From Vibrio methylphosphonaticus (lineage in GTDB: Bacteria > Pseudomonadota > Gammaproteobacteria > Enterobacterales > Vibrionaceae): 64,000 nucleotides of DNA. Numbering within the stretch: position 1 is the stretch's first letter; each line of letters begins with the position of its first letter. Location: contig NZ_JAMKMS010000003.1 of the NCBI RefSeq assembly GCF_023634655.1, positions 186,001-250,000 of the forward strand, given 5' to 3'. This document shows positions 8,613-18,000 of this stretch, piece by piece. The translations under genes were made by a program, and so were the position numbers. The notes under the pieces are model-generated. The model was not told the DNA's origin. It ran no database searches and saw only the letters and a program-made list of their open reading frames with translations.

Positions 8613-9092
8613 TTAGATCTGAGAATGGACGTAATCGGGGAATGCTTGAATCAAAAACTCCGTCATTTCAGCTTCTAGCTCTTCATTATTTGATGCTATT
8701 GCGCGTTCTAGCAGTATTTCTGCAACCTCAGGAACGTATTTACTATCAAGCTGAACATATAGTTCGATGAATTGATACAATTCATCGTCAGACAACTTCG
8801 GCATCAATCGCTCAGGAGCTAAAAGGGCATTATCGTAAAACGCCGGCATAATGCCTAATGTGACATTATCCCAAGCATCTATCACCTGCTGATAGCCACC
8901 CAAATAATGCTCGTCATTACGAATTTCCAGTTTATTCGATCCCTTTAGCGCAATGACGTAATTACCTTGTTCTTCCTGCTGTTGAGCAAACTCAAAATAA
9001 CTTTTTGATAAAAAGTAGACTTTGCCCCATGCGAAGAAATAAGCAATCAGTATAAAGCCAAGGAGCATGCTGATTCGTTTTAACTGCACCAT
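8613..9092 (-). CDS. Small single-pass membrane protein of unknown function in the ABC operon
   Basis: 159 residues. One hydrophobic segment (residues about 9-28) is preceded by KR, giving a type II anchor with a periplasmic domain of about 130 residues that is acidic at its C-terminal half (SDDELYQFIELYVQLDSKYVPEVAEILLERA). I recognise no family. The start codon shares one base with the stop of the upstream permease (TAATG), so the two are translationally coupled and should be made in similar amounts. That argues for a role with the importer, for example an accessory or docking subunit. This is inference from position only. Confidence 0.75.
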   Translation of the reverse strand: MVQLKRISMLLGFILIAYFFAWGKVYFLSKSYFEFAQQQEEQGNYVIALKGSNKLEIRNDEHYLGGYQQVIDAWDNVTLGIMPAFYDNALLAPERLMPKLSDDELYQFIELYVQLDSKYVPEVAEILLERAIASNNEELEAEMTEFLIQAFPDYVHSQI

Positions 9093-9913
9093 TATTTAAC
9101 TCCTACACCCGTAAATGCCTTGATAAAGTTTTTCTGCATAAAGAAGAAAACAAAAACAACAGGCACAGCAATCATGGTCGTCATTGCCCAAACCTGCTCA
9201 AGGTTGCCTGCTGGTATATCTTGCTGGAACTTAAACAGCGCCATTTGCAGCGTCAGCATAGAGTCATCACGAATATACAGTAGTGGTCCCATGAAGTCGT
9301 TCCACGCCCCCATAAAGGTTAGGATACCGACCGTTGCCATCGCTGGACGCATCATTGGTAATACCACTTTGAAGAATATACGCATCTCACTTGCACCATC
9401 GATTCTTGCCGCTTCCAAATACGCCTCATCAACCTGAGTCATGAACTGATACAGAAGAAATATATTGTAAGCACTAATGGCTCCCGGAATGATAAGCACC
9501 CGATAAGTATTAATCCAATCCCACTCATACATCATCATATAAACAGGAATCGTAAACAAAATCGCCGGAACCATCATAGAAGACAAGATCAATCGCAGCC
9601 ATACCTGACGACCTGGCATATTGGTTTTGGCAATAGCAAACGCAACCATTGCCGATAGCAAGCAGTTCAACACTGTCACTGATACAGAAACGAATATTGT
9701 ATTAAAAAATATACGCCCTAGATTAACACTGTTAAAAATCTCAATATAACCATTTAGTGACCATGTTGATGGTAATGAGTTCGGAGAGTGCATAATTTCC
9801 GAACCCGGCTTAAACGAGTTGATAATCATAAAGAAAAATGGATAGAGCACCACAATACTAGCAATTGTGAGTGATACATATATCATCACCTTGCCTTTAT
9901 TCAGTTCTTTCAT
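9092..9913 (-). CDS. CUT1 sugar ABC transporter permease, MalG type
   Basis: 273 residues with six predicted membrane helices. The EAA loop EAARIDGASEMRIFFKVVLP near residue 170 contacts the ATPase. Length and topology match MalG-class (CUT1, oligosaccharide) permeases. It overlaps the upstream MalF-type gene by 4 bp (ATGA) and the downstream small gene by 1 bp. The ATPase partner is most likely the MsmX-type protein encoded at 16789-17898, since no ATPase lies in this operon. It imports oligosaccharides delivered by the binding protein at 10835-12079. Confidence 0.92.
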   Translation of the reverse strand: MKELNKGKVMIYVSLTIASIVVLYPFFFMIINSFKPGSEIMHSPNSLPSTWSLNGYIEIFNSVNLGRIFFNTIFVSVSVTVLNCLLSAMVAFAIAKTNMPGRQVWLRLILSSMMVPAILFTIPVYMMMYEWDWINTYRVLIIPGAISAYNIFLLYQFMTQVDEAYLEAARIDGASEMRIFFKVVLPMMRPAMATVGILTFMGAWNDFMGPLLYIRDDSMLTLQMALFKFQQDIPAGNLEQVWAMTTMIAVPVVFVFFFMQKNFIKAFTGVGVK

Positions 9914-10791
9914 TCTTTATTACTCCCGTTTGTTATTTTTAACTGAATCATCGTCAATATAAAGATCACGATTGCAAGTAATAAACCAACTGTCGATGCT
10001 TCACCCATTTTCATTTGTTCAAAACCAATTTGGTACAAGTGAAGTACTGGGGTTAACGCCGAATTATGAGGACCACCTTGCAAGTCAAAGTTCATAAAGA
10101 CTTCGGTAAACATCTGCAAGCCGTTGATAACATTAATCGTAAGAACAAAAATAATCTGAGGCTTAATTAGCGGCAAAATAATCTTGGTGATTTTTCTCGA
10201 CCATGAAGCACCATCAATGTCTGCGGCTTCTAATAACGACTTGTTAATACTTGCAATACCACCTAGGAATATGATCATTTGCACACCAAACCATTTCCAA
10301 GCACTAAATACTGCAATGACTGGCATGGGTAACCACTTTTCAAACTTCCAGAACACAGGAGAATCAAGCACTTGAATCTCGAGCATCGTCGCTTGAATAG
10401 GTCCGTTTGGTCCTGCGATGAAATCAAAGATCAGCATGGCAACGGTGACCGATGTCACAACGGGTATAAACAATACTGTTCTAAATAAGCCAGACAACAC
10501 GGTCACTTCATTCAGCATCAGAGCTGCACCAAGTGCAATCACAAAGCTTAGTGAAATAAATATCGCCTGATTAAAGAAAACATTAAATATCGACTTCCAA
10601 AACTTATGATCTGTAATGGCATTAATCCAGTTTCCAATACCAACAAATTCAGTATTTTCAGGGTTTAATATATTAATATCCAAAAAACTATTTTCTAATG
10701 ATAGAAAAAACGGATACAACATAAAAACCAGAAAGTACGCAACCCAAGGTAACATAAATAGGTAAGACACCCAGTAACGCTTAATATTCAT
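9910..10791 (-). CDS. CUT1 sugar ABC transporter permease, MalF type
   Basis: 293 residues, six membrane helices beginning WVSYLFMLPWVAYFLVFML, with the EAA motif EAADIDGASWSRKITKIILP near residue 195. It is of the short MalF type without a large periplasmic loop, as in MsmF/LacF-class importers. It forms a heterodimer with the overlapping MalG-type permease. The gene starts 43 bp after the binding-protein stop, so the three are one transcription unit. Confidence 0.92.
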   Translation of the reverse strand: MNIKRYWVSYLFMLPWVAYFLVFMLYPFFLSLENSFLDINILNPENTEFVGIGNWINAITDHKFWKSIFNVFFNQAIFISLSFVIALGAALMLNEVTVLSGLFRTVLFIPVVTSVTVAMLIFDFIAGPNGPIQATMLEIQVLDSPVFWKFEKWLPMPVIAVFSAWKWFGVQMIIFLGGIASINKSLLEAADIDGASWSRKITKIILPLIKPQIIFVLTINVINGLQMFTEVFMNFDLQGGPHNSALTPVLHLYQIGFEQMKMGEASTVGLLLAIVIFILTMIQLKITNGSNKE

Positions 10792-10834
10792 AACTATTCC
10801 AATATAATAATTGTCAGAGATGTTTTATTACACA

Positions 10835-12079
10835 CTATCTTTTTAGTATTTTTTTAACCTCTTCTGCTGCAGCTTCTACCGCGGCTTCTGGCGTCATTTT
10901 TTCCATAACAACAGATTGAGAATAGTACTTAAGCACAATACTAGACACTTCAGCTACGGCAGCGGATGATTCGTTCATCACGACATTATTTAGCTGTTCG
11001 ACAAATGGCTTTATATCTTCTTGCTGGAAATAAGGATGAGACTGTAATGAACCTAGTGTTGGGAGGTTCTGCAACGCCATATTCGCTTGCAAATGATAAT
11101 CCTCTTCCATTAAAAGCTCAATAAGCTGCCAACTGCGCTGTTCAATTTTTCGTGTATTTTTGAATACCATCAGTGCACGGCCATCCAAATTTGAGTAATG
11201 TGTATCCCCTTCAGCTAAGGTCGGAATAGGTGCAATTCCAACATCTTTACCAATTTGCATCGGATAACCCGCTGCGTCTTGTAAGTTAGTTTTCCACGCA
11301 ATTCCGTACTGAGGCCACATCCCTATTGTTCGAGAGAAAAAATTCTGCTCCATTGTCAATGGTGCAAATTGCTGTACTTTTTTCATGGTTTCTAGAAAAG
11401 CAACCATCGAAGCTTCTTCTTTATCAAATACAGGGTGCGTACCATAACGATTTAACAACTGATATTTACCACCATTAAAGTTATAGTAGAGTGGAGATAG
11501 CATATTCCAATACCAGCCTCCCCAAGATAAAGCATCATTCCATAGCGCGGAACCGTAAACATTTGCGCCATTTTTTCTTGCTGGCAGATTACTAATTTTC
11601 TCAGCCGCAGATAAAAATGCATCCCATGTTTTCGGTGGCGAATCTGGGTCTAAACCTGCTTCTCGAAACAAATCCTTATTGTAAATCATCATTTGAGTTG
11701 TTGCGTGCCAAGGAATAAAATAATTGCGGTTAAAATGCTTGGCCATAAATTGAGGTTCAATTCTTTCTTCTAATTGATTGAAGCCATCAAACTCATTCAA
11801 GTACATTAAACGCCCGAGCTTTGCATACCTCGGCACCATATAACCAAATACACCAGCATATACATTTGGATAATCACCAGCCGCCATGCGTGTTTCTAGG
11901 TTTGTATCATTTGTTAATATTAAAGTTACATCAGGATAGCGGCGCTCATATTCGGGTTTTATAAACTCGTTTACAAACGTCATTTGCTCCCCTGACGACA
12001 CCATAAACTCAATTCGTTCCTTTGCCACTACTGAAGAAGTTACAGTCAGTAGCATAATCGTAAGCCAACGGTTTATCAT
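10835..12079 (-). CDS. Periplasmic sugar-binding protein of the ABC importer
   Basis: 414 residues with a Sec signal peptide ending SSVVA-KE and no lipobox, giving a soluble periplasmic protein. The body has the CUT1 binding-protein pattern: a beta-rich start (RIEFMVSSGEQMTF), ATTQMMIYNKDLFREAGLDPDSPPKTWDAF split over two segments around residue 130-155, and many Trp/Tyr residues suited to stacking on sugars (WGGWYWNMLSPLYYNF). The start is supported by GAGGA upstream. It heads the importer operon. Specificity cannot be read from sequence; by context it should bind short beta-gluco-oligosaccharides, possibly sulfated. Confidence 0.9.
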   Translation of the reverse strand: MINRWLTIMLLTVTSSVVAKERIEFMVSSGEQMTFVNEFIKPEYERRYPDVTLILTNDTNLETRMAAGDYPNVYAGVFGYMVPRYAKLGRLMYLNEFDGFNQLEERIEPQFMAKHFNRNYFIPWHATTQMMIYNKDLFREAGLDPDSPPKTWDAFLSAAEKISNLPARKNGANVYGSALWNDALSWGGWYWNMLSPLYYNFNGGKYQLLNRYGTHPVFDKEEASMVAFLETMKKVQQFAPLTMEQNFFSRTIGMWPQYGIAWKTNLQDAAGYPMQIGKDVGIAPIPTLAEGDTHYSNLDGRALMVFKNTRKIEQRSWQLIELLMEEDYHLQANMALQNLPTLGSLQSHPYFQQEDIKPFVEQLNNVVMNESSAAVAEVSSIVLKYYSQSVVMEKMTPEAAVEAAAEEVKKILKR

Positions 12080-12166
12080 ATGTTATCCTCGTAAGGCTAT
12101 ATAAATCACATCTGAACTATTTCGGCATATTATTACCATAATTTCTCATGGCAACGATAAAGAACT

Positions 12167-12179
12167 AAAAAGCGTTTTT
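12167..12179. promoter_or_regulatory. Possible LacI-type half-symmetric site upstream of the binding-protein gene
   Basis: AAAAAGCGTTTTT lies 88 bp upstream of the binding-protein start and just after the lacI stop. Its centre differs from the AAACGTTT palindromes elsewhere in the locus, so assignment to the same regulator is weak. Confidence 0.3.
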
Positions 12180-12186
12180 CTAAATA

Positions 12187-13173
12187 CTAAATAGAGTCTC
12201 GAGCAACATACTTAGTTGGTAGTATTGTTACTGGTTCAATATAGTCTTCATTATTCATTGCATTAAATAGCACTTCGACAGATTTGACTCCCATATCAAA
12301 TTTATCATGCTTGACCGTACTCAATGCAGGTAAACACCTTTCAGATTCTCGAATATTATCAAAGCCAACCAGCTTTAATTGTTCAGGAATTTTAATCTTT
12401 TTCTCATTAGCGGCTTTAATTACACCGAGGGCCATTTCATCATTACCCGCAAAGATTGAACCTGGTATCGATTTCTTAGAGAAAAGTTCTAGTGCTTTCT
12501 CATAGGCATCTTTTTCAGTAAAATCTGAACGAATGATCAGTTCATTGCTGAACTTGAGATTATAAAACCCGAGTGCTGCTATGTAGCCATCTAACCGTTT
12601 TTGGTTGTCGTAAGAGTCGGTAGGACCACTCATATAGTAAACTTTTTCACTACCACTATCGATCAATTGCTTAGTCGCACTAAATGCACCACCGAAGTTA
12701 TCAATCAAGATATTGTAGATATTAGGTGCCGTAATTTCCCTATCAAGCACAACAATTGGAAGATTGTTTGCTGCCACAGATTCTAAGAAGTCATCATCAA
12801 ACGCATTACTCAAGATAATAGCGCCATCAATCATCTGATCTTTCAGATAACGATGAGCTGTTGACTCTGCGCCACCAAAAAGGCTACAAGCAATCAAGTC
12901 ATACCCCATTTCATGCACTTTTTGCTCAATTCCTTGCACAAGTTCACTATAAATTGGACCAAACCAAGAGTTAAAGAACACTCCTATCGCGCCAACATTT
13001 TTTTGTCTTAGACGTTTTGCATTACTGTTTGCCGAGTAGTTGAGCCTTTTCGCAACTTCAAGAACATGATTCCGCGTTTTTTCACTTATACGGTCACTGT
13101 TATTCATTGCGTAAGAAACTGTCGAAATAGACACATTCGCTTCTCTAGCAACATCTTTGATTGTATGTCTCAT
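12187..13173 (-). CDS. LacI-family transcriptional regulator of the GH94/GH3 locus
   Basis: 328 residues. The N-terminal helix-turn-helix is TIKDVAREANVSISTVSYAM (residues about 4-23), followed by the hinge region and a periplasmic-binding-protein-like effector domain (VGAIGVFFNSWFGPIYSEL, IDGAIILSNAFDD, GSIFAGNDEMALGV, LKLVGFDN). It lies between the GH94 gene and the importer operon in the same direction, with its own upstream region. An AAACGTTT palindrome 91 bp upstream of its start recurs before msmX and before the maturase gene, so it is the natural regulator of all three and probably autoregulated. The inducer is unknown. Confidence 0.92.
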   Translation of the reverse strand: MRHTIKDVAREANVSISTVSYAMNNSDRISEKTRNHVLEVAKRLNYSANSNAKRLRQKNVGAIGVFFNSWFGPIYSELVQGIEQKVHEMGYDLIACSLFGGAESTAHRYLKDQMIDGAIILSNAFDDDFLESVAANNLPIVVLDREITAPNIYNILIDNFGGAFSATKQLIDSGSEKVYYMSGPTDSYDNQKRLDGYIAALGFYNLKFSNELIIRSDFTEKDAYEKALELFSKKSIPGSIFAGNDEMALGVIKAANEKKIKIPEQLKLVGFDNIRESERCLPALSTVKHDKFDMGVKSVEVLFNAMNNEDYIEPVTILPTKYVARDSI

Positions 13174-13263
13174 GTCAGAATTGCTCCTTCACTTAAAAGT
13201 ATTCTTATCTAGTTGAATCACTTGCGTTTTCTAACCGCTTTATTGGAGTATACTGCATTAGAT

Positions 13264-13273
13264 AAAACGTTTC
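13264..13273. promoter_or_regulatory. LacI-type operator upstream of lacI
   Basis: AAAACGTTTC; read on the other strand with its flank it is TAGAAACGTTTTATC. It shares TAGAAACGTTT with the site upstream of msmX at 17926. Confidence 0.55.
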
Positions 13274-13326
13274 TACTAGTCGGCAATAGGCAAAATCTTT
13301 GATAGAGCTACATTCAAATCATGGAA

Positions 13327-13357
13327 TGCTCTCCCCCCACTAAAGTGGGGGGAGCAT
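13327..13357 (-). terminator. Strong GC hairpin after GH94
   Basis: Arms ctccccccac (13331-13340) and gtggggggag (13345-13354) with a TAAA loop, extended by ATG/CAT, start within 10 bp of the GH94 stop. There is little T-tract, but the stem is very stable. It separates GH94 from lacI. Confidence 0.65.
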
Positions 13358-13361
13358 GACG

Positions 13362-16300
13362 TTACAGCCAAACTGTCAGTTGATTACCCCCATCATCTAA
13401 CATACTGTTTATAATTAATTTATCTATCTTAGCTCCACCCGTTCGGTAAGCATTAGTTGTTAACGAAACCGCTACATCATTTCCGTTGAGTTCAATACGT
13501 TTAGGTGTAAATTCACCTTGCTCAGGTAGAATATTAAGCTTGCACGATTTTCCATAAAGCGTGAAGTCTAAGCTTACCTTACCCATGCTTTTAGCGATAA
13601 CTGGATCCAAAACTAGAGAATCGTTTTCATAGCGGACACCAAGCACGTTACTCATTACTTGGTTGATATAAATACCAGGACCACTAGAGTAGATACGCCA
13701 GCCACCTTTAACAGCAACGTCACCTGACTTCAGCTTGTCGAAATCACGGTATGCTTCATAACGGTCGTTAAACTTGCCATCTGAACTAGAGAAATACGCA
13801 TTCGATTGACGAATTTCAGCATTTGGTACTGCTTGTTGAATTCCAACCGGAACAATTTTGTATAAGTTCTCAACAACTTTGTCAGCTTTACCCATTTTAC
13901 ATAACGCTTCTATAAAACGAATGTGAGCATGGCAATACTGCAAACCGACTTCACGGCCAAGGTTTGCAGCAAGCTCAGCGCGTTTAAAGTAGCTTTGCTT
14001 ACCACCGTTGTATTCCGCCATTTTCTCCATTAAACGCACGCCATCAGGATGAACTAGGTTCTCTTCGATGATTTGCATGTGGCTTTCTGCCATCTCTTTA
14101 CTGAACGTTTCAGAGATAATCGATCTTGATGCAGGAAGAAGGCGGTATTTGATACCTGTTTGCTGATCTGATGGGTGCAGCAAGTACTCGACTTTATCTA
14201 CGTCTTTGTTAGGCAGATGGATAAAGCCTGCAATCACATCATCTTTGACAAGGAGCTTATTGAAATCCGCTTCCATGTTAACCGTCAACTCAGAAATCAA
14301 AGTAACAAACTCTGCATATTTCTTACTTGAAGAAAGAGCTTTCGTCAGTGTTTTTAGCGACTGAAGCGTTAGAGGAATTGTCCAACCACTCACCATATTC
14401 TCTCGTAAAGACTGATTAGCAGGCTGCAACGTATCATCCCAATCACCATCGCCGTAGCATGATAAATGTGTACCAGGAACCAAGTTATCGAAGATGTGTT
14501 TAACCTGACGTTCTACGTGAGCAAAGATCGTGTACTTTTTATCAGTGAACTCGAAGCCATCTTCGATACTCGTATAAGGCACCTCACGATTTAGTACATC
14601 AATGTCCCCTGTTGTGGTGATGTAGTCTGCGATTGCCTTAAGCGGCCAAACCACAATGTCACCATGACAATCTTCTTGCTGAATTTTCGAATATTTGTCG
14701 AACATGAACCACTGTGGCCATGTGCCTGTTTCAATGTGCTGATGGCTATAAATAGTCTCTAGTAAATCGACAACTCGATCGTATCGCTGCATAGACATGA
14801 ACAGTTCAAACGGTCCTTGAGAAACATCACGAGTGCCCCATGCTGCACCAGAGTACTGCTCTAAGCCGTGTGGCGTGCTGTAGTGAACCAAGGCGTTGTG
14901 AGTAAACCACTGCATTGTATCGTTTAATTTTTGAGCATTGTAAGCGTCATTTTCAAACTCTACGTTGAACTGGTTCAGAAGCTGGTTTTGCGCCTCTTGA
15001 TAGGCACTAACCTCAGAATCAAAATCTAGCATACCGATAGCTAAATCATCTTTACCATCTAGCGTACCTGAAATTGTGATGCTGGCTTTTGTCGTCACCG
15101 TGCCTGTTAATAGTAGGTATCGGGTTGAGTCTTTACACACGACCGTAGATACGTCTGTTAAAAAGTCACTTGCAGACATGACGTACGCCATTTCAGGGTA
15201 AGTTGACCCTACAAGTTCATTGTTTCCATCTATACGGAAAGTGTTTCCATCACGCGTGACGGTGACATCATTTTCGCTCTCGTTATTACCCATCAATAGC
15301 TGATTGGTAACCGTAATTTCGAGTGCTTCTGATAAGCCCTGCGTTTCAACATCAAGTTGAACTGCCGTTTGCTCTTGTGAGCTAAAGCTTGTGACAATAA
15401 TGTAGCCACTTTGATATTTATATATCCAACGAGAGAAATTTAAACCCACCTCAAATGCTGATGGCATCGTTAAGAGACGGTGTTCGCCATCTTCTTTAAT
15501 CCAAATACGTTGACCGCTGAACTTGAACATATTCAAAGACGTGCGCTCTACCCCTAGCAGCTTATTGAAAGAGGTATTGCCAAGAACAATATGTGAGTTA
15601 AACACACCGTACATGCCATGAGTAGAACTCATTACGGCATTTTCAAAGTTCTGGTTGTTACCCGTTGAAATCATATGACCCGTAGAGCGCTCAAGAAGGT
15701 ACTCTTTTTCTGCTAAGGTCACGTAACGGCTATCGCCTTGCTTATCGCCGTAAAAGAATGACAGCAACTGGCCGTTATTCTCTTCAGGGAAACGCTGTTC
15801 TTTTGAAAAAAACGTTTCGATTTCAGCTAAAGAAAAATCCTCTCCGACGACACTATTTGCTGTATCCAAATAAAAGTCGATAAGTCCTTGCTCAGAAACT
15901 CGGTGCTCGCTCGGCTGCACATATTCTTGTCGTAATTGATTCAGCTCTTTTGACTCAGCGACGTTAGAAAGCGGAAGATCAGTGCCAAAATCGACATAGA
16001 ACACCGATTCTCGAATCTCTGAACTACACAGGTTCACTTTTTCTGTTTGCAGCGCAATATAGCCCATCTCAAACTGTAGTTTAAAGCTTGGAAGTTGCTC
16101 TTCAAACAACGCTGCTGGTTGTGCATCGAAACGGTAACTTTTACCAAAGAATTGGTAACCATCCGTAGAATATGCCACTACTTTATCTGTCAACGAACCA
16201 ATTTGAGTGCAAGGGTTGCCCGTACTTTGAGGAAGATTTTGTCGAGAACACACCACATAGCCTTCGTCTTTAGTTTCGAATATTTGGTGATCTAAGTACT

Positions 16301-16745
16301 GGCTAACATAGCATTCGTTACTCTTTACTGCGCCTTCATCAGCTAGCGCCAAGTCTTGCCCGAATACAAGATCATAAGTCAACGTTGATGCAGATACGTT
16401 CTCAACCTTAGTCGTGAAGTAGAGCTTTTCAGAATCGGCAGCGAAAGAGATAACAACAGAAGCACAAAAGGCGTCCGTTTTCGTTTCCCAAACCACTAAA
16501 CCTTCATCATTGCGATAGGTACGCATCGCTTTGTTGAAATGCATTAGTGGCGTGAATTCAATCATATCTTCATGATGAGTACGAAGATAAACATTGGATA
16601 GTGCACTCTCAAATTCGCTTGGGCTATACAAATTAAGCATCACGGTACCATACTTAATCGTATGCAGAACGTTATGCTCTGAGAAATCTAACGTTAAATG
16701 ACCGTTAGTGATTGAATGAAATGAATCAGAAATAGCGTGAATCAT
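13362..16745 (-). CDS. GH94 phosphorylase, probable 1,2-beta-oligoglucan phosphorylase
   Basis: 1127 residues, cytoplasmic (no signal). The order is two beta-sandwich regions (about 1-580) then an (alpha/alpha)6 barrel with YSGAAWGTRDVSQG (about 631-644), WPQWFMFD (about 676), GDGDWDDTLQPAN (765-777, carrying the catalytic acid Asp) and GIKYRLLPASRS. C-terminal motifs are KGGWRIYSSGPGIYINQV. Length is well above cellobiose (about 810) or chitobiose (about 800) phosphorylases and matches 1,2-beta-oligoglucan phosphorylases (about 1080-1130). Those enzymes convert sophoro-oligosaccharides plus phosphate to glucose 1-phosphate. The neighbouring ABC importer and GH3 repeat the Listeria locus. GH94 membership is firm; beta-1,2 specificity is inferred from size and context. 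Confidence 0.85.
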   Translation of the reverse strand: MIHAISDSFHSITNGHLTLDFSEHNVLHTIKYGTVMLNLYSPSEFESALSNVYLRTHHEDMIEFTPLMHFNKAMRTYRNDEGLVVWETKTDAFCASVVISFAADSEKLYFTTKVENVSASTLTYDLVFGQDLALADEGAVKSNECYVSQYLDHQIFETKDEGYVVCSRQNLPQSTGNPCTQIGSLTDKVVAYSTDGYQFFGKSYRFDAQPAALFEEQLPSFKLQFEMGYIALQTEKVNLCSSEIRESVFYVDFGTDLPLSNVAESKELNQLRQEYVQPSEHRVSEQGLIDFYLDTANSVVGEDFSLAEIETFFSKEQRFPEENNGQLLSFFYGDKQGDSRYVTLAEKEYLLERSTGHMISTGNNQNFENAVMSSTHGMYGVFNSHIVLGNTSFNKLLGVERTSLNMFKFSGQRIWIKEDGEHRLLTMPSAFEVGLNFSRWIYKYQSGYIIVTSFSSQEQTAVQLDVETQGLSEALEITVTNQLLMGNNESENDVTVTRDGNTFRIDGNNELVGSTYPEMAYVMSASDFLTDVSTVVCKDSTRYLLLTGTVTTKASITISGTLDGKDDLAIGMLDFDSEVSAYQEAQNQLLNQFNVEFENDAYNAQKLNDTMQWFTHNALVHYSTPHGLEQYSGAAWGTRDVSQGPFELFMSMQRYDRVVDLLETIYSHQHIETGTWPQWFMFDKYSKIQQEDCHGDIVVWPLKAIADYITTTGDIDVLNREVPYTSIEDGFEFTDKKYTIFAHVERQVKHIFDNLVPGTHLSCYGDGDWDDTLQPANQSLRENMVSGWTIPLTLQSLKTLTKALSSSKKYAEFVTLISELTVNMEADFNKLLVKDDVIAGFIHLPNKDVDKVEYLLHPSDQQTGIKYRLLPASRSIISETFSKEMAESHMQIIEENLVHPDGVRLMEKMAEYNGGKQSYFKRAELAANLGREVGLQYCHAHIRFIEALCKMGKADKVVENLYKIVPVGIQQAVPNAEIRQSNAYFSSSDGKFNDRYEAYRDFDKLKSGDVAVKGGWRIYSSGPGIYINQVMSNVLGVRYENDSLVLDPVIAKSMGKVSLDFTLYGKSCKLNILPEQGEFTPKRIELNGNDVAVSLTTNAYRTGGAKIDKLIINSMLDDGGNQLTVWL

Positions 16746-16788
16746 ATAAAAATACCTACTTACTTAAAATTAAATTGTTTGATTCTGC

Positions 16789-17898
16789 TTAGAGAAGAAT
16801 ATTTTCTTCGGTTTCTTTATTAAAAACGTGAGCTTTATTCATATTTATTGACACACTGTGGACACTCTGCTTACAAAGAGAAAGCTCCGGATTAGCTTCC
16901 TTACAAATAAGTTGTTCTCCGTTAAAGTTCAGATAAAGGAAAGACTCTGAGCCCATCTCCTCAACCTCTGTTACATATGCATCAAAATTGTTTTCACCTG
17001 GTGTCATCGATAATTGCTCTGGACGCACACCTAGATAGACTTCTTTACCAACATAACCCGCAAGATGACTTTGCTTTTCTTTAGGGAAAGTAAAAACATT
17101 GCCATTTACTTGGATAACGACGTCACCATTCTCCGCTTCAATTAGCCTGCCAGAGAGCATGTTCATCGTTGGTGACCCAATAAACTCTGCAACAAATTTA
17201 TTCGCAGGCTTATGGTATAGATTCATCGGTGTATCGACTTGCATGATGGCGCCGCGATTGAGCACACAAATACGGTCACCCATCGTCAATGCTTCCACTT
17301 GATCGTGAGTCACGTAGATCATTGTGGCAGGCTTGCCGGACGTTTTTAGGTCTTCATGAAGTCTCGAGATTTGCATACGCATTGACACTCGAAGCTTCGC
17401 ATCTAAGTTTGATAGTGGCTCATCAAAAAGAAAAACTTCTGGCTTTCGAACCATAGCTCGCCCTAGCGCAACACGTTGACACTGGCCACCAGACATCTCT
17501 CCTGGCTTGCGATCAAGTAGTTCTGTAATCTCTAAAATGTCAGCCGCTTCGTTAACGCGTTTCGCGATTTCATCTTTCGGCTTTTTACGCGTCTCCAGAC
17601 CAAATGCTAAATTCTCTCGAACTGTCATATGTGGGTATAAAGCATAGTTCTGGAATACCATCGCAATGCCACGATCTTTTGGCTGGACTTCATTACATAA
17701 CTTTTCGCCAATAACGAGCTCTCCACTCGAAATACTTTCCAAGCCAGCAATCATTCTTAACGTCGTTGATTTGGCACATCCTGACGGACCAACCAAAACC
17801 ATAAATTCACCGTCTTTAATGTCGAGTGTGAAATCATGAACAGCGTGAAAGCCACCTTTATAAATCTTATTTATATTATTGAGCTTGACCTGAGCCAT
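16789..17898 (-). CDS. MsmX/UgpC-type sugar ABC transporter ATPase
   Basis: 369 residues from the ATG at 17898; an in-frame ATG at 18000 would add 34 unrelated residues and run through the operator, so it is rejected. Walker A is GPSGCAKST, with Ala where Gly is usual, a variant I believe occurs in this family. The signature is MSGGQCQRVALGRA, Walker B VFLFDEPLSNLDAKLR and the switch VTHDQVEAL. A C-terminal TOBE region (about 240-369) is present. Such ATPases can energise several CUT1 importers. The gene is 43 bp upstream of GH94 and carries a LacI-type operator in its leader. Confidence 0.92.
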   Translation of the reverse strand: MAQVKLNNINKIYKGGFHAVHDFTLDIKDGEFMVLVGPSGCAKSTTLRMIAGLESISSGELVIGEKLCNEVQPKDRGIAMVFQNYALYPHMTVRENLAFGLETRKKPKDEIAKRVNEAADILEITELLDRKPGEMSGGQCQRVALGRAMVRKPEVFLFDEPLSNLDAKLRVSMRMQISRLHEDLKTSGKPATMIYVTHDQVEALTMGDRICVLNRGAIMQVDTPMNLYHKPANKFVAEFIGSPTMNMLSGRLIEAENGDVVIQVNGNVFTFPKEKQSHLAGYVGKEVYLGVRPEQLSMTPGENNFDAYVTEVEEMGSESFLYLNFNGEQLICKEANPELSLCKQSVHSVSINMNKAHVFNKETEENILL

Positions 17899-17925
17899 AA
17901 GTATACTCTTCTGAATAAGGTTGTA

Positions 17926-17935
17926 GAAACGTTTC
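17926..17935. promoter_or_regulatory. LacI-type operator upstream of msmX-GH94
   Basis: Perfect palindrome GAAACGTTTC, 28 bp before the ATPase start codon. This position would block transcription if bound. Same core as the sites at 13264 and 18491. Confidence 0.6.
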
Positions 17936-18000
17936 AGCAGATAATATGAGACGAGAGTATAAGTGTCAACATAAGGTGCGAAATCATGAACTTTGGTCAC

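Noticed and set aside
15810..15817. AAACGTTT inside the GH94 gene (also 38-45 inside IS66)
   Set aside because: Lies in coding sequence far from any start; used only as a warning about chance occurrence of the operator core.
17899..18000. N-terminal extension of the MsmX-type ATPase
   Set aside because: Unrelated to the family, covers the operator, and the start at 17898 gives the canonical MAQVKL beginning.
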